Of a stretch of DNA of 64,000 bases, positions 33,909 to 46,086 are shown one piece after another. Under the pieces are notes generated by a model. It searched no databases, had not been told where the DNA came from, and saw only the letters and a list, made by a program, of their open reading frames with translations. The stretch comes from Paramacrobiotus metropolitanus. Its lineage: Eukaryota; Tardigrada; Eutardigrada; Parachela; Macrobiotidae. The stretch covers positions 1 through 64,000 of the forward strand of contig NW_026570390.1 of assembly GCF_019649055.1 (NCBI RefSeq), in the 5' to 3' direction. The number at the start of each line of letters is the position of its first letter. Within the stretch, counting starts at the first letter, position 1. The position numbers and the translations under genes are program-made.

Positions 33909-36480
33909 AGATGGGGCCACAACCGACGACAGAAACCAATATATGGGACCTTTTATACTCCTACCACCAAAACTAAATCCGGATCAGCCATGCTAACCTA
34001 ACTAGCCGCGTCAGCTGATGCAGCGAGTTCAGTGAGTTCAGTAAATCACTTCTGCTATTACTGTTTACACAATTTTTTTTATTTTTTTTACCTGCACTTC
34101 GAGACAGTGAACGGTGGTTTTGTAACTTTTGTTATGTTTTTTTTTTGTTTCGTTGAATGTTCAGACAACAGTTATGGGAGCCAGCCACACCCGCTCACAA
34201 AATGGTGACGCTCTCGCGTGCGTGCACACGCGCACATTCGTGTTTGTACATGGTGCACTCATTGCAGTTTGCTCTGTATCATCCAGCCATCTCTGTGCGT
34301 CATTTGGTGCGTGTGTGTTTCGGGTGATCGGAAGTGAATGTGGAACGGTACCTTTGTCCGTTTCGGTCGGCATAGTCGACACGTGCTGTCTTGCCTGCAT
34401 CGCCATCTTACCGTGCAGCGCGCTCAATCGCGGTTGCTCGTCTTCTTGGTTGGGCGGGCGGGCGATGGGGAGAGTTTCTTGGGTGGAACATGGGCGATTC
34501 ACGAACCTTTCCCGTACAACATTATTTTACATGTTTATTTCAGAAATCAACCAAAACTTATTTAGAAATCAACCAAAACAGTGATGTCGCTACGCGATGA
34601 ACATACATTTGTCAACAATCATCAACAATTTACTTATGACTAGGGTTATTTATGGCTTAATTAGTGCAGCTAAAGGTATGGCTCGAACCGTTGTTGTATT
34701 AGCCCTTCGTAGAGATGTTGTTCATCCCTCCGAAGGTCGTATATATAGAAAATGGAAATAAGGAAATATGCCCGCTCGTCATATGATGATAGTACCCTCG
34801 ATAGATTACTGCCGGCTGATTACGTTTTGTTGTAGTAATGACGAGCTCATCCATTTTTCATTCAGCGACTGTTACGTACGAAAAAAAGTGTAACTTTTAT
34901 TTTTTTTGCATATACTGCAATTAACTTGTGGTAAAATTAAAAGGTTCGCGAATCCCCCTACGGGTTAGTGAATCGCCCACGTAACCGTCCTGGTAAGTGC
35001 TACATTTGCAGGTGCACAAAATTCTTGTATGTCTGATTGTGAGTCTAAGTCATGGGTCTGTACTTGCACACTAAACCAAACTTGTATGTCTACGACCTAC
35101 TCGTATAGAAAGCCCTAAACGTGCAAATTTGTACAAAACAACCAGATTAAAGAAAAACATTGTCAGTTTTCAGAAACTTTAAAAAACTTAACATGCAGAG
35201 TCTACGGGAGAAATGAGGCATCCAGCATTGCAAAACCGACCACTCCTTTAGTAGCACTGCTGTAGAAATTAATCAGCCAAAAATGGTCGAAAACTGAATT
35301 TCTGCATTGCTTCGTTAAAACGTTGCACTGGATCAAACCTGGATGCCTGGGTATCATTTAGTACTCCTGAATTTATAGATTTTTCAACAAGTTTTTTTTC
35401 AGAAAAGAAGCAATTCTACGTCAGATATCGAGGCTAATCAAGATAACAAAGTCTACGCAGCAGTTCAGAAAGTTTCTTCCAGGCGCTGGCGTGTGCAAGC
35501 GTTAGCAAATTTTGAAGGTTGCCGCGTTTCCTCGGGTTGATACGGTTAACTTTTGTTTAATTGTGCTGTGAAAGCTAATTTCCGAAATTTACTGTAATCA
35601 TTAATATTTTTTGATTTTCAGAGGATAATGCTTTGCTAGAAAAGACGATTTGCCTGATAAACCTTTAAATTTGTATTTAAAACAAACCAAATGGAACCAC
35701 AATCATGCTGCTTGGATTTCCTAGTGCTTAATGTACAATAAGCGTAAATACAAGCAAGGTCAGAATTGCTAGGAACACAATCTGCGGCTGGAGCTAAACG
35801 TGGTGCGTGACCAGTGATCGAATATTGGAACATTATTCTGCAAGAATTTTGTGGGGCCCAAGATCATGTCTTGAGATTTTAATAGAAGGCGAAGCCGTCG
35901 GCATTCGGCAACGCCGAGTTTCGACACGAGCAGAGCTATCTGTACAAGCAGGAAATTAATCTTCTTTTTCTGAAATAAAGCAATTTTCCGTGGCCGTCCT
36001 GGATGGAAACTGGAAAATAACTATCGAATGTTTAGTTGTTTGTCGGACATTGGAACTGAAAGCCGGTTAATCCAGTAACGCCCATTGGTGTTTGGGCGCA
36101 ACATGGTCATCAAGTTGATTTTCTTAAAACACAACCGCAATTAGTCGATATCTGATAGCGTAATTAGCGTTACGAGACCTTGCAGCAGCAATAAAAAAAC
36201 AAACTAAACTGGAATCTCAAGTCCCTCAAGAACCACGAGCTCGCAAAGGTCGCTAATTTCAAACTTTCTAGCCTCCCAGAGTACCTCGCAATTAACTAAT
36301 TAGTCATCGAGTTAATTAATCTAAGATAATTCAGTAATGTACTATCATTAATGCTTTAATAATTAGTAACAAGCAGCGGTTCTGAAAGTTAAACAGTGGA
36401 TAGCCACAGTCCATCGAAAACTCGTGTTGCGTGCAAACACCATTGGGCATGTATGGTCCTGAAGTACGGGCGGGCGCAAT
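33909..36480. other. Intergenic; one unsupported open frame
   Basis: The segment 34129-34584 is more GC-rich than its surroundings and has an open frame of 151 codons (Cys- and Ser-rich), but no domain or paralogue. It could be a promoter-proximal or leader exon. The rest is AT-rich with nothing recognised. Confidence 0.35.
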
Positions 36481-36630
36481 TACGACACTGTTATGATTTA
36501 AGGTTGGGCATTCCAAGGGAAACGTCCCTTTGGAACGGATTTTGGATTGGAACGCGGATTCCAAAATTTGGAATCCAAGATATTCCATGGATTCCATGGA
36601 ATGCGTTCCAATCCGCGGAATCGCAATAAA
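36481..36630. repeat. Nested palindromes of GGATTCCA words
   Basis: Outer arms GGATTGGAACGC (36544-36555) and GCGTTCCAATCC (36603-36614) are perfect complements. Between them lie near-palindromes GGATTCCAAAATTTGGAATC and ATTCCATGGATTCCATGGAA. This could be a small hairpin element or a complex simple repeat. Confidence 0.6.
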
Positions 36631-37351
36631 TTAGTGGAATTACCGTAATTAGCAATTATAATTAATTGCAGATGTTGTTTTTCTCAATTTATAATTGACC
36701 TCTTTCGTTTCAGTAGCTTTCTATCGTCAAATTTACAGTAACTCTGAGGCTCAAAATGTTCAGATGTATCACAACATACGGCGTCAGTCATAAGCCATAT
36801 AGATTGCTCTTATACCGGTTAAACTCATAGTATGATACTGCTGTAGTTGAAGACAAAAGACTTATAATTTACCTTACTTTAAATTATTAATATCGCATCA
36901 CAAACACAATAAAACGTGCACCGTAAGATAATATATGCAGTGCCGCTGTAGCTAACACTGCAACGGCACTGCCAGTATATTGTCATTTGCCGGATTTTCA
37001 AATTATTGAGTCGCTGCTTACTAAGTCACGTCTGTAAGCCCTTCCTCCAGAATAGCGCAACGAGTAGTATTGATTCACATAGGTGTTTAATATTTAAGTA
37101 TGGCAGTTTACGGGTATCGAGCTTTATAATTATCTGAAAATTAAAAAGCTTCCCTCACCATCACGCTAAACTTTCGGAAATTTTAGCGTAAAACCACTGA
37201 GCTTTGGGGGAAACGCAATTTAAGAGCCCAGAGTCAAATTATGCAAAGTAAAGTTTGTGATTTTTAACGCAAATTAGATAAGACTAATTGAAAAAAGCCT
37301 TTAAAAGCTAAATTTTGGTAATTCCAAGGAGAAAAACAATTCCAAAAATTC
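36631..37351. other. AT-rich spacer; nothing recognised
   Basis: No gene, RNA or structured repeat noticed between the palindromic region and the hairpin at 37352. Confidence 0.4.
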
Positions 37352-37390
37352 CATTCAGAATTACCCCAAATTATGGGGTAATTCTGAATG
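37352..37390. repeat. Perfect 17-bp palindrome at the edge of F-box copy A
   Basis: Arms CATTCAGAATTACCCCA (37352-37368) and TGGGGTAATTCTGAATG (37374-37390), loop AATTA. Recognisable F-box-family sequence begins at or just inside the right arm (GGTGACAATCTTGACGGG), so the hairpin marks the breakpoint where the 5' part of that gene is missing. Confidence 0.9.
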
Positions 37391-38143
37391 GTGACAATCT
37401 TGACGGGCTACAGCGGCAACAAATCGTGCATCGAAATCACTGCACCGAAAGCCTGCCGATACCGGAGGATGGGGAGAACTTCTTCGAACGCACAACAGGT
37501 TTTCTATACAGGAAGCGCATCATCCATTATCCCAAAGCGCAGGCGTTACCACACGTGGATTTTATTCCAACTTTTTTGGCAAATACTTGCCGATTCAGTT
37601 TGAGCCGCACCGATGGTATTTGTGATTCGAACTGTTCCTATAAAAGTGTTTGGCACATTATTTTGGATGAGATGCAGTTCCGTTGTAATTCTCACGGTGA
37701 TGGAGAAACGTACTCCATCGATGTTGGCTGTCGAATGTTCGTCCGAGTAGGATTGGACACGGTTACTTTTGTCTGTGCCGACGTTCAGAACGATGGAGAC
37801 GGTAGCAGCATGGTCTGGGACGAAGAATCACTGGAAAGAGCTTGCGATGACTATTTCACGGAAACGGTGACTAGTGAGCCAACGAATATGGAAGTGACTG
37901 CATGGGCCGCGCTGCAGCCTGGTCAGTGCGACAGTGTCGCAATTGGCCCACAAGGTACTTGCCTATTGCCTTTTATAACGCTTGAACGCATTCCCCTTCC
38001 TTGATGTCTGAATGTGTTTATGTAGACTTGTACTTCTATTCTCCAGATATGGAAGAAGAAATGAAGATAACTGCTCTTTCGCATCCGATCATGACGTCCG
38101 TACTGTTATATCTGGATGCAGATTCCCAATTGCGGACGAGCAG
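37382..38143 (+). pseudogene. F-box family copy A, 5'-truncated (middle domain plus F-box exon)
   Basis: Exon at ~37382-37921 encodes NGDNLDGLQRQQIVHRNH, ENFFERTTGFLYRKR, CRMFVRVGLDTVTFVCADV and VWDEESLERACDDYF. It matches copy C at 47 kb and ends in phase 1 at CCTG|GTCAGT. Exon 38047-38143 (after CTCCAG) encodes the F-box core LSHPIMTSVLLYLDADSQLR, ending in phase 2 at AGCAG|GTAAGT. F-box proteins link targets to SCF ubiquitin ligases; the large middle domain is unrecognised. The ~120 N-terminal residues present in copies C and D are absent, cut at the hairpin 37352-37390. The 3' part of the gene may be copy B at 45.3 kb, beyond a 6.5-kb insertion. The frame itself is undamaged here. Confidence 0.65.
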
Positions 38144-38762
38144 GTAAGTCACTGCGATTCTGCTTTCCAACGGGAAATAAAATCCCTTTCCACTTGATCG
38201 ACGCACGGTTTGTAATCTTAAAGCATGATAAGGATTCTTTCCGACAATAAGGCGTTTTTTTGGGCAATTATTCGAAAAGACCTTCAATTGTCCAGCTACG
38301 TTTAGTGAATGGGAAACATACATTCAAATTACCAGACTTGAATCTCTGGCTCCACAATCAAATCTATTTTCGATTTTTTGCTTGGACATGCAAAGCACAG
38401 CTTGTTCTTTATAGCGTACTTGAAAATTTCAAATCCGGGTGAACCGTTTTTTAGTTATTTACGGTGTAAAAAACCAATGACGAAAACCAAAGGAAATGGT
38501 TATTCTCACCACCCTGGCACCTCCTTGGGCTGTTCTCACCACCTTTCACCGCCTTTTGGCTATTCGCACCACCTTTTTGAAAATATTGTTTACACCACCT
38601 TTTGACTATTGCCATCACCATTTTACACCTTGTTTTCGTTATTCCCACCTCCCTAAATAATTTTTTTATTAGCGGGTGGGCCAACAGATTGGCGGTCTAA
38701 GTTCTTAGTTTGACTCTCGCAAATCAGTTGCCACACCGTAATTTTTTTGCGAGCCAAATTCG

Positions 38763-38945
38763 AAATGGCTATTTTGCCGCAGTGTTTGCGGCTAAATAGC
38801 CAGTTGGCTATTTTGCCGCACTAGGGTGGGCGAAAGAGCTTGTTGACTATTTTACCGCACACTGTGTTAAAATAGCTGCTCAACTATTTTGCCGCACTAT
38901 GGTCGGCAAAATAGTAAGCTGGCTATTTTGCCACACCATTATTGC
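38763..38945. repeat. Left subterminal palindrome array (GGCTATTTTGCCGCA)
   Basis: Several alternating copies of GGCTATTTTGCCGCA and its complement, each pair forming a short hairpin, for example TAGCCAGTTGGCTATTTTGC at 38808-38827. The array is repeated in inverse orientation at 44357-44535, where it is about 40 bp longer. Confidence 0.8.
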
Positions 38946-39335
38946 AGTCTGTCTCGCTCGGGCGCACTTCCAGTGCACTCTGTACGTTAAAATGCCGGAA
39001 GTTCTGTAAAACAGCGTTATTAGCTTAAAACAGCGTCCAGAAGACCCGGGGTTTTCCGGTTCTTCTCCGGTAAAGCCGGAGAAAATCAAAACTGGATAGC
39101 ATTTTCTCGCACTCGTCCAGAAAATCAAAAAGAAGCAAATAAACGCCTTTTTTGGACAAATTAATTATCAAAATAATTTTTTACAAAATAAGTATTAATC
39201 TTTTTGAAACAAGAGGAACAAAATTCGTCGCTTTAAGGTAGTCAGCATAAATCCAGGACAGACCTCAGCATTCACGAGATCAAGATGATTTACCAAAGAA
39301 CTGGCTTGTGCTCAGTCTGTTCTTTGACATACTGC

Positions 39336-39371
39336 GGATACCGACATCACCCTCCGGTGATGTCGGTATCC
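39336..39371. repeat. Perfect 16-bp hairpin
   Basis: Arms GGATACCGACATCACC and GGTGATGTCGGTATCC with the loop CTCC. It lies near the left edge of the GC-rich interior of the element and could be an end, an origin-type hairpin or a transcription terminator of the inserted sequence. Confidence 0.9.
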
Positions 39372-41729
39372 GGACCGGTGAAGGGTTATTCACCGTTTGC
39401 TTGCGTTGCAAAGTCGTCCTCTGGGACCGTTTAGTGGTTCTTTTGGTTGATATCCGACTTAAGTTGACCACGTCACCTGCCACCAGCTGTCGGCTGTTGG
39501 AGGTGACACCAAGCCCCCCAGTTTCGCGAAGCCGCGGCACTAGTTTGCGCTTGGTGCAGCATTTCGTCCCTGAAGAAATCAGTCTATTGTGGCACCAGAC
39601 AGGCACCTATCGGGCGCTCAAGATCGGATTGAGGTTTCACTGGGTTCTCCGCGTTCTCGCCTAAAGAGCAAGCTGATCCTCGGCTGAGCTCCGATTGGCT
39701 CGGAGGAAGCTCTGTTCTTGGCGTCCTTATAACTGTCAGATGGGTTAATCGGGTAGGTTAGTTCCTGGTCCTCAGGTTTTGTCCGTCGGGTCTGAACCGG
39801 TTTGCTATCCACTCGGTGAATGGTGCGACGGTTTTTACCAGTTTAACCGTATGCACACATTGCTGGCTTCCTCTGGTATGGGGACAGAGGCTACCATCGG
39901 ATTGGGAGGATCTAGAGTCCGGTTGGCGGATTGTTCCATCGGGACTCTGCATAGTGCCCTACGTTTCTGCGCAACAAATCCGTTATGCTGGTGACCGACG
40001 GAGCCGTTTGGGTTATGGCGTGCTCAATGGAATGGGTAACTGCTCCGTTGCCATTGTGCTCAAGCGTAAGCCTCCTTGCATTCAGCGATTGTCACTGCCG
40101 TTGACGGGTTTCCTTTTCTGGGCCCGTGGAAGGCGAACATGCCCGCGGTTTATGCAGACGAATCATCTAAGGCTTTACCGAGAGATCCTTCCGCGGTTTT
40201 GACTAGCATTATATCCGCTGTACATATGGTGAATGGCCCAGAAGGCATTACTGCGTCCTGGGGACTAATAGCGCAACGTCTCGCTGAACCACGAGTTCCG
40301 GTTGCCCTGACGATGTTTTTGGCGCCTTTCGGTTTGGTCGACCCGGCGTCGCCATTGGCACCGGCTGGTCAGACGACGTTGTTGGCGCCGATCGATCTGC
40401 TCACGTTATTGACAGCAGACGCTGCGGAAGCGTTACTGTATTCGGGTAACTCGACTCCATTATGGGTGAATTTATGATATTACAACGTAATCTTAGATGC
40501 TACACACTGGATTGCCTTTCCGGCGGCCCAGTCGCCTAACTATCCGTAACTGTATTCAACTGATGAAGTAGGAATAATCGGAATTACGGGAAGGTAAGAA
40601 CAACAGGTTTTGGCAGTAGTTTAATAACGGTCGGTCGATCGTTCTTTCGTTAGAAGTCGTAAGAATAAGATTCCATGAATCCCGTAAACAGTAACCGACT
40701 GCCATTTTATAGGCGGAGAAACATGAGTGTTTAGGTAAGGCTAAATGAGATGGGATAGGTTTTTTTATATAAGATTACACTCACAAAGTTTACACTTTAC
40801 ACTCACACAGTTTACTCATACAACACTTGTACATCATTAGTCACATACGCTATAATATTCTTATCATGTTCAGACCCACTGAAGCCTGTTTAGACTACCC
40901 TGGTGAAGCTTAATGCCGGGGTGGTTGCTTCGTCCGGTAAACCAAGCTTTTCGCGGGCGGTCACTGACCATATCCGGAGCGAGGCGACGGCGTTATCGTC
41001 GTCAGTCAGTCTAACGGTATCTTGCGTTCAGGTCGGCCGGCTGCGTTATTGTTTCCGGGTAACTCGGTTCTGTGCACTCCGTCCTGGGTTCTCTAGTCGG
41101 GTCGTAGTTCGCCGGCGCAACTCTTGGCAGTATAAGCCGATCTTGCTATGGCTAGGTTCCGACTTCTACGATTAGTACGGTCCCGTTCTGGGCTTTTAGT
41201 TTGACAAGACAACTTAGTGTTTAATTTTTTGCCGGGCGGAAAGTCATTGTCGCAATGTTGGGCACATGTATCAGGTCCCGTGGCTGTTTTCTGACGCACA
41301 GGGTTATCTTTATTCGGTGCTTCGGTTGTTGGCAGGAGGTCAGTTAAGCCACTAGTGCTCACGGACCATACAAGTTTCCCGTCGAGCAATCCGGGGGCAA
41401 TCCACCACCGTTGGTGGTGGGAGAGGAAACCGGTCCAGGGTATGAGCCTGAGGGCTGCTGAGCTATCAGCTGTTGCATTTGACCGGAGAAGGTTTAGCAT
41501 GGCCCACGACGATGGTAGTACCCACCAAGGACGGGTAGGCTCTTTCCGTTTCATTGCCGGGAGGCAAGACAGGGGCAACTCGCAGTCTACCGCGCCTCGT
41601 GGGCGCGGTGGTGCAACCTAGGCTGCGCGGTCCGCGCTTGCCGCACTTATTGGGCCACCGATATCAAGACTCTTATGCAAGTTCTTGAAAAAACCCCCGA
41701 TTCGGGTTACTTGCCGGTCGTCGTACGCG

Positions 41730-43600
41730 CATGTACTGCTTAGGTGTTCCCCCACATGAAGCTGCCGCAAGGTATCCCATTTTCGAATGTTCATTGCCTG
41801 AACTGGTTGTTTTGCCTGTATCTTGGTTCCGTTGGTTTTCGCCGGGAACGGGAACCTCTGGGCCTCTTCGGAGTTTGGTGCTTGGCGTTGGCCGCTCTAG
41901 CCTCCGCTGCCTTCTTGGCTACGACGTCCGGAGCCACTCTTGCCGCCGCCTCGCTTTCCGTTAAAGCTGGCGTTTTGGCCTCCGGAATAGCCGCCGCTTT
42001 GTCCTACACCACCATTTCCCTGGTTATAGCCAAAATTGCCCTGGTTCTGGGCCTAGCCTTAGACGCCGCCACCACCGTTAGGCGGTGTGGAACCCCATTG
42101 TGGGGAGCCCAGCTTCATAGCAGCGATAGCGGCATATGTTGCTTCGACCTGAGCTTGGGTTGGTGTGAGCGTCTGTGGAGCCGGTGATGCTGGCTGCTGA
42201 GGTACGAGCAGGAGGCGTTGGTGCGGCCGCCCGGACAACGGGGTATCCTTGACCCGCCTTCCCTTCGTATTCAGGTTTGCCTGCCGTAAACTGCCGGATG
42301 TAGTCCCGAAATTCTGTCGGAGACTTCCGTAACCGGATGTCCAGAGCACGACGCATTCTGACTCGTTCATGGTGCTTTTCAAAAAATGGAGAGCCATGGT
42401 GTCATCTAGGTTAGCGCGTGCCTGGAGGGTAAGGATCGCATCGTGATATTGCTCTGGCGTCTCGAATCCGTTTCGGTAGCTACGGTGCGAGATGACGCCA
42501 AGAGCACTAGCCTGTTGATTCTCATCATCATATCAAGCGGCAAACTTCAGAAGCCACTCGTCGACTGTCCTACCGTCGCTTTCTTCGCTGTTGGCTTGGC
42601 CGGTGTACCATTCCTTGACCGGTTTGGACAAGGCTGCGTAGATACGGCTCATGAAGTCCGGATCCGGCTTGTTTAAGTCGGATGATTGCTTACAAATCTT
42701 TCTGATCTGGGCAATCTACACTTTTACGGCTTTTTTATCGCCGTCGAAGGTCAATAGAGTGATCCAGACATTGGCCTTTGCATTGGCCTTTGCATATGCA
42801 TCGGCTACCGTTTGCATGTATACCAAATCATGCACTGGCGGGCTGGCCCTTGGCGATGGTGCAGGCGTTATCTGCTGTACCACTACTTGTAGCGGTGGAT
42901 GCAGTGCTTGTGGCACTGGGCCTGGCTGATGTCCCTGTTGAGGGTTCACCAACAGTCAAGGCGCGTATTGTATGGCTCCGTTGAACGCCATCCACCCATA
43001 TGCTTCATTGGGCAGCTGGATCAGCACGGGCGCGTTCTGGCCCAGGTTTGGCTGAGCTGCAGGTCCGGGTGGCGTCGCCGCCGCTGGCAGTGCGCCGGGT
43101 GGGTGGGGCACATTCTGGCCCGACTGTGGTTGGGCTTGGTCCGTTTGGGCTGCCGCTTAAATAGGAGGACCAGTTAAGCTTAGTTGGCCTATGAGTGGCT
43201 GTGGCACCGTTAGTGTGCCACTTTGGCCTCCTCTTTGTCCCTGTGTTGCTGATGGTCCGAACATCGGGCTCGGCGGTTGTCTTGAGGCTGGTTAGTCTCA
43301 AGCAGCCCTTCCGACGCTTCCAGGAATGTATCGCCCTGGGTGGCGTTAAAAACTTTCCTCACTTGTGTCCAAGTCGGCCGGCAGGATTTGGTTGTCCCGC
43401 CTGGCTTTGGCCTCGACCTAACCCGTGGAGCCGGTCGAGTTTGGTTGGTCCGGGTCAGGACTGGTCCGCCTTGCGCCACAAAAACCGTATGGCCCCGTTG
43501 GTTCGCGCGTGGCGTAGTTATTCCCGCGAAATTTGGCGTACTCATTGGTTTGGCGCCTGTCCCTAGGACTGAGCAATCTCCGTTGGAGTTGCTCATGGCT
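41730..43600 (-). pseudogene. Decayed Gag-like coding region inside the 6.5-kb element
   Basis: Read on the minus strand from ~43596 downwards: a Pro/Thr/Arg-rich leader, then a Gag-capsid-like block near 42400-42790 (NVWITLLTFDGDKKAVKV, a stop, DPDFMSRIYAALSKPVKEWY, SDGRTVDEWLLKFAA, ETPEQYHDAILTLQARANLD). This continues in another frame at 42078-42356 (RRALDIRLRKSPTEFRDYIR). A Gly/Ser/Asn/Arg-rich nucleocapsid-like tail lies at 41.74-42.06 kb. Several stops and frame changes make it non-functional. No reverse transcriptase or protease motif was recognised at lower coordinates. The pattern of short conserved blocks separated by stops suggests an old LTR-type retroelement; assignment is by general Gag look only. 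Confidence 0.4.
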
Positions 43601-44356
43601 GGTGTATGGCATCACCTTGGCCAAGGCGCTGTGAGTTTAGTAAAATCTTTGGTCCTGGTCAGGACCGGAACTTCTTTCGGGTCTGGACCGGATCTAGATC
43701 GCGGGTCGATGCTGGTCAGGTGCGCTAGAGTTCAGGTTTAGCACTAGCTCCCTATGGCCCTGTGCTACGTTACTGACCAGTGTGACGTCACGTTCTTAGT
43801 GGTCTTGCGATTAGCTCTACGTCACGAGTGGTGTGGCGCCCTGCGTGCGGGCGACAGAGCAAGCCACAAGAGGTGTCTACCGCCTCGAGTATGCGGTCTC
43901 TGAAATTAGCAACACTTTCAGTGGTATTGTTTTGTCCCGGCGCTTTGGTCGGCTTAATGACGAACACGTCCGCCGGACGTGCTTGCTTGCCCAGACGTTT
44001 CGGCCGGGTGCCCACGCAAGACGCCATTCACACGGACTGCCGCTTTTATTGCTTGACCACAGACCAGTGACCATATGCACGTTTCATAGCATACTCCCTG
44101 CATCTGTTTTTCGCGCTCTTTTGGTGCCGCTGTTTACTGTTTGTGTGAGTTTTTGCAAAAGTCCGGCACTGCGTTCTTTGTGTTTGTTGTCGCCCTGACT
44201 GGTAAATGACGAATTGTGGTATGAATGAATATAATTGTGATGTACAATTTTCGTTCCCCAGTTGCGCCAGTCGTGCGCTTAAAGGTGATTTCTGGCAATA
44301 GCATACACGCGGGAAGATGTTTCGGTCCCCCGACTTGCTTCATTGCAGATGCAAGA

Positions 44357-44535
44357 GTGCGGCAAAATAGCTGACGAGCTATTTTAACGCAGTGTGCGGT
44401 AAAACAGCCAACAAGCTATTTCGCCAACCATAGTGCGGCAAAATAGCCAACTGGCTATTCTGACGCAGTGTGCGGCAAAATAGCCTGAGGGCTATTTAGA
44501 CCCTTATTGTCACACTGCGGCAAAATAGCCATAGC
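44357..44535. repeat. Right subterminal palindrome array
   Basis: Inverse copy of the array at 38763-38945, with units such as GCGGCAAAATAGCCAACTGG. Followed by an AT-rich stretch before the outer inverted repeat. Confidence 0.8.
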
Positions 44536-45200
44536 CAAAAAAATTTCATTTTTGTTATCGAACAGTTTTTCAATTTTTTTGTTACAAATTTGTTTTCTGT
44601 TACAAATTTGTTATTATTTTGTCACAAATTTTTTTTCTGAAAACTATTTGAAACTACTAAAAAAAGAATTATTTTCGAAAAACTAGCCTGTGGTTTTCAC
44701 GAGAATTAAACGCTTTTGCAAGAAAAAACAAAGAAACAGTCTATCTGAAATAGCAACCAACTGACCTCTAGAAGCCGGAAATGCGTACATATTTGCTGGT
44801 ATCAACAAGTACTAAGTTCCTGGCCGGCGGTGTAACTAATCGTAATAAAAAGCGCCGCTAACAGCCGAGCTGTAATATCTGTAGATTAAGTCTTTTAGGT
44901 TTTTATAGAAAACAATGTGTAAAGAATATTATCAAAAAGGTGGTGCGAATAGCTAAAAGGCGGTGAAAGGTGGTGAGAATATCCAAAAGGTGGTGTGAGG
45001 TGGTGGGAATAGCCACACCCAAAAATAAAGCCACTCCACGCGAGCCAATGTACTAGAACAATCTTATGGCAGCCTCTGCCACGCTTGGGTGTCTGCAGCG
45101 ATCAATCAAATTTGTTTTCCGTCGGAAGTTATTTTTGACTATTTAAGCGGGTTTGATCGTATTGGGAACTGAACTTGCAACAAGTTCACGCACACATATA

Positions 45201-45225
45201 AAGTACTAGCTACTGGCTAGTACTT
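45201..45225. repeat. 10-bp perfect palindrome
   Basis: AAGTACTAGC, loop TACTG, GCTAGTACTT. It lies between the end of the 6.5-kb element and the start of F-box copy B. Confidence 0.7.
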
Positions 45226-45255
45226 CATATTGGTCATATACGCGTTCAGCGCAGT

Positions 45256-46086
45256 AAGTTTGGTTAGTGCAAAGGCTGCGCTTCGACCGTAATTCGTTCA
45301 CTCATCGATGGGAATGCAGCGGGTTGTCGGCGATCATGGCGGTGTGTGAGCAGTTGGTGATCAAGGATTTTCGGGCAAGGCTATTCATTACCACATCAGC
45401 GCACAGCGTATTGAGTTCTGATGCTCTCCCACCCAGAGGCCCACGAGCAGTCTCTAGGTGGGATAATTCGGATATTATTCGCGGCTTAATAATCGTTCCG
45501 TGCCTGCGACTGCGTTCCGTGGAAACGGCCGCTGAGCAGACCCGCCTGCTTCTTGCGGCAGCCGAGGACCATTGTCCGACTGTCAGTCAACGGGTATACG
45601 ATAAGGTCACAGTGCTGCATGCGCGCTGGGTGCGGAGGTTGGCGTATCCGGAAAAGTCGACCACCATCCGCACCTTTCTGCAGTTGTATGTTTCATGTAC
45701 TCGTACTCTGTAGTTGTAATTAAAACTGAAAGTTTATTTTATTTGGCAACAGGCAGTGCATAAATCATTACACCAGACTTACACAACCTGAAATATTGCA
45801 CTTGCAAACTGCTGTTGTCGAGCAATTTCTATGCTTTTGATCTGGATTAACTGCGAAATTTCACTACGATCTAATACATTTGTGCAAAACAAGCAAGCTT
45901 CCGTAGTTTGTCCATTAGCTACTTCTTGATTTAGCCGCTTGCTGACAAATCTTGTTTACCAGGTTCAATTGCCTTCGCCCTGAAGACACCCCACAGCGAT
46001 GGAATACGATGGATCTACGCCGATTGGACATTGCTGCTTTAAGCCGCATTACGTTCGCGGTACTGGACGCATACATCGACGACTAA
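45256..46086 (+). pseudogene. F-box family copy B, 3' part (two exons)
   Basis: Exon at ~45256-45685 encodes LRFDRNSFTHRWECSGLSA, AAEQTRLLLAAAEDHCPTVS and VYDKVTVLHARWVRRLAYPE, closely matching copy C (for example AAANDQCPAVSQRVYEKVTA). It ends in phase 2 at CAGTT|GTATGT. Exon 45963-46086 (after TTTACCAG) encodes FNCLRPEDTPQRWNTMDLRR and DIAALSRITFAVLDAYIDD, then stop. The 5' ~120 codons of the big exon are missing, with a stop just upstream. Copy B is the natural 3' continuation of copy A, separated by the inverted-repeat element. Its last intron shows the empty-site form of the position where the LTR element sits in copy C. Confidence 0.6.

Larger units (their letters stand above)
38490..45015. 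mobile_element. 6.5-kb element with terminal inverted repeats and GCGGCAAAATAGCC palindromes
   Basis: Outer inverted repeat of ~100 bp: 38496-38595 (TTCTCACCACCTTTCACCGC, CTATTCGCACCACCTTTTTG) is complemented at 44920-45012. An inner inverted block at 38763-38945 (GGCTATTTTGCCGCA palindrome series) is complemented at 44357-44535. The interior 39.2-44.2 kb is much richer in G and C than the flanks and holds decayed minus-strand Gag-like coding sequence. The element lies between F-box copies A and B. Fragments of the same palindrome occur at ~46965 and ~48296-48360. I could not define a target duplication or a transposase. It could be a large fold-back DNA element with a retroelement nested inside, or a composite. 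Confidence 0.55.

Noticed and set aside
34129-34584. 151-codon Cys/Ser-rich frame
   Set aside because: No domain, no paralogue, no supporting exon signals; left as an unsupported frame in the spacer entry.
40076-40477. 133-codon Ala/Leu-rich plus-strand frame in the 6.5-kb element
   Set aside because: Probably the complement of decayed minus-strand coding; composition only, no motif.
38763-44535. Regularly spaced palindromic repeats considered as a CRISPR array
   Set aside because: Spacing is irregular, the units are hairpin transposon repeats in inverse copies at two ends, and the genome is animal.
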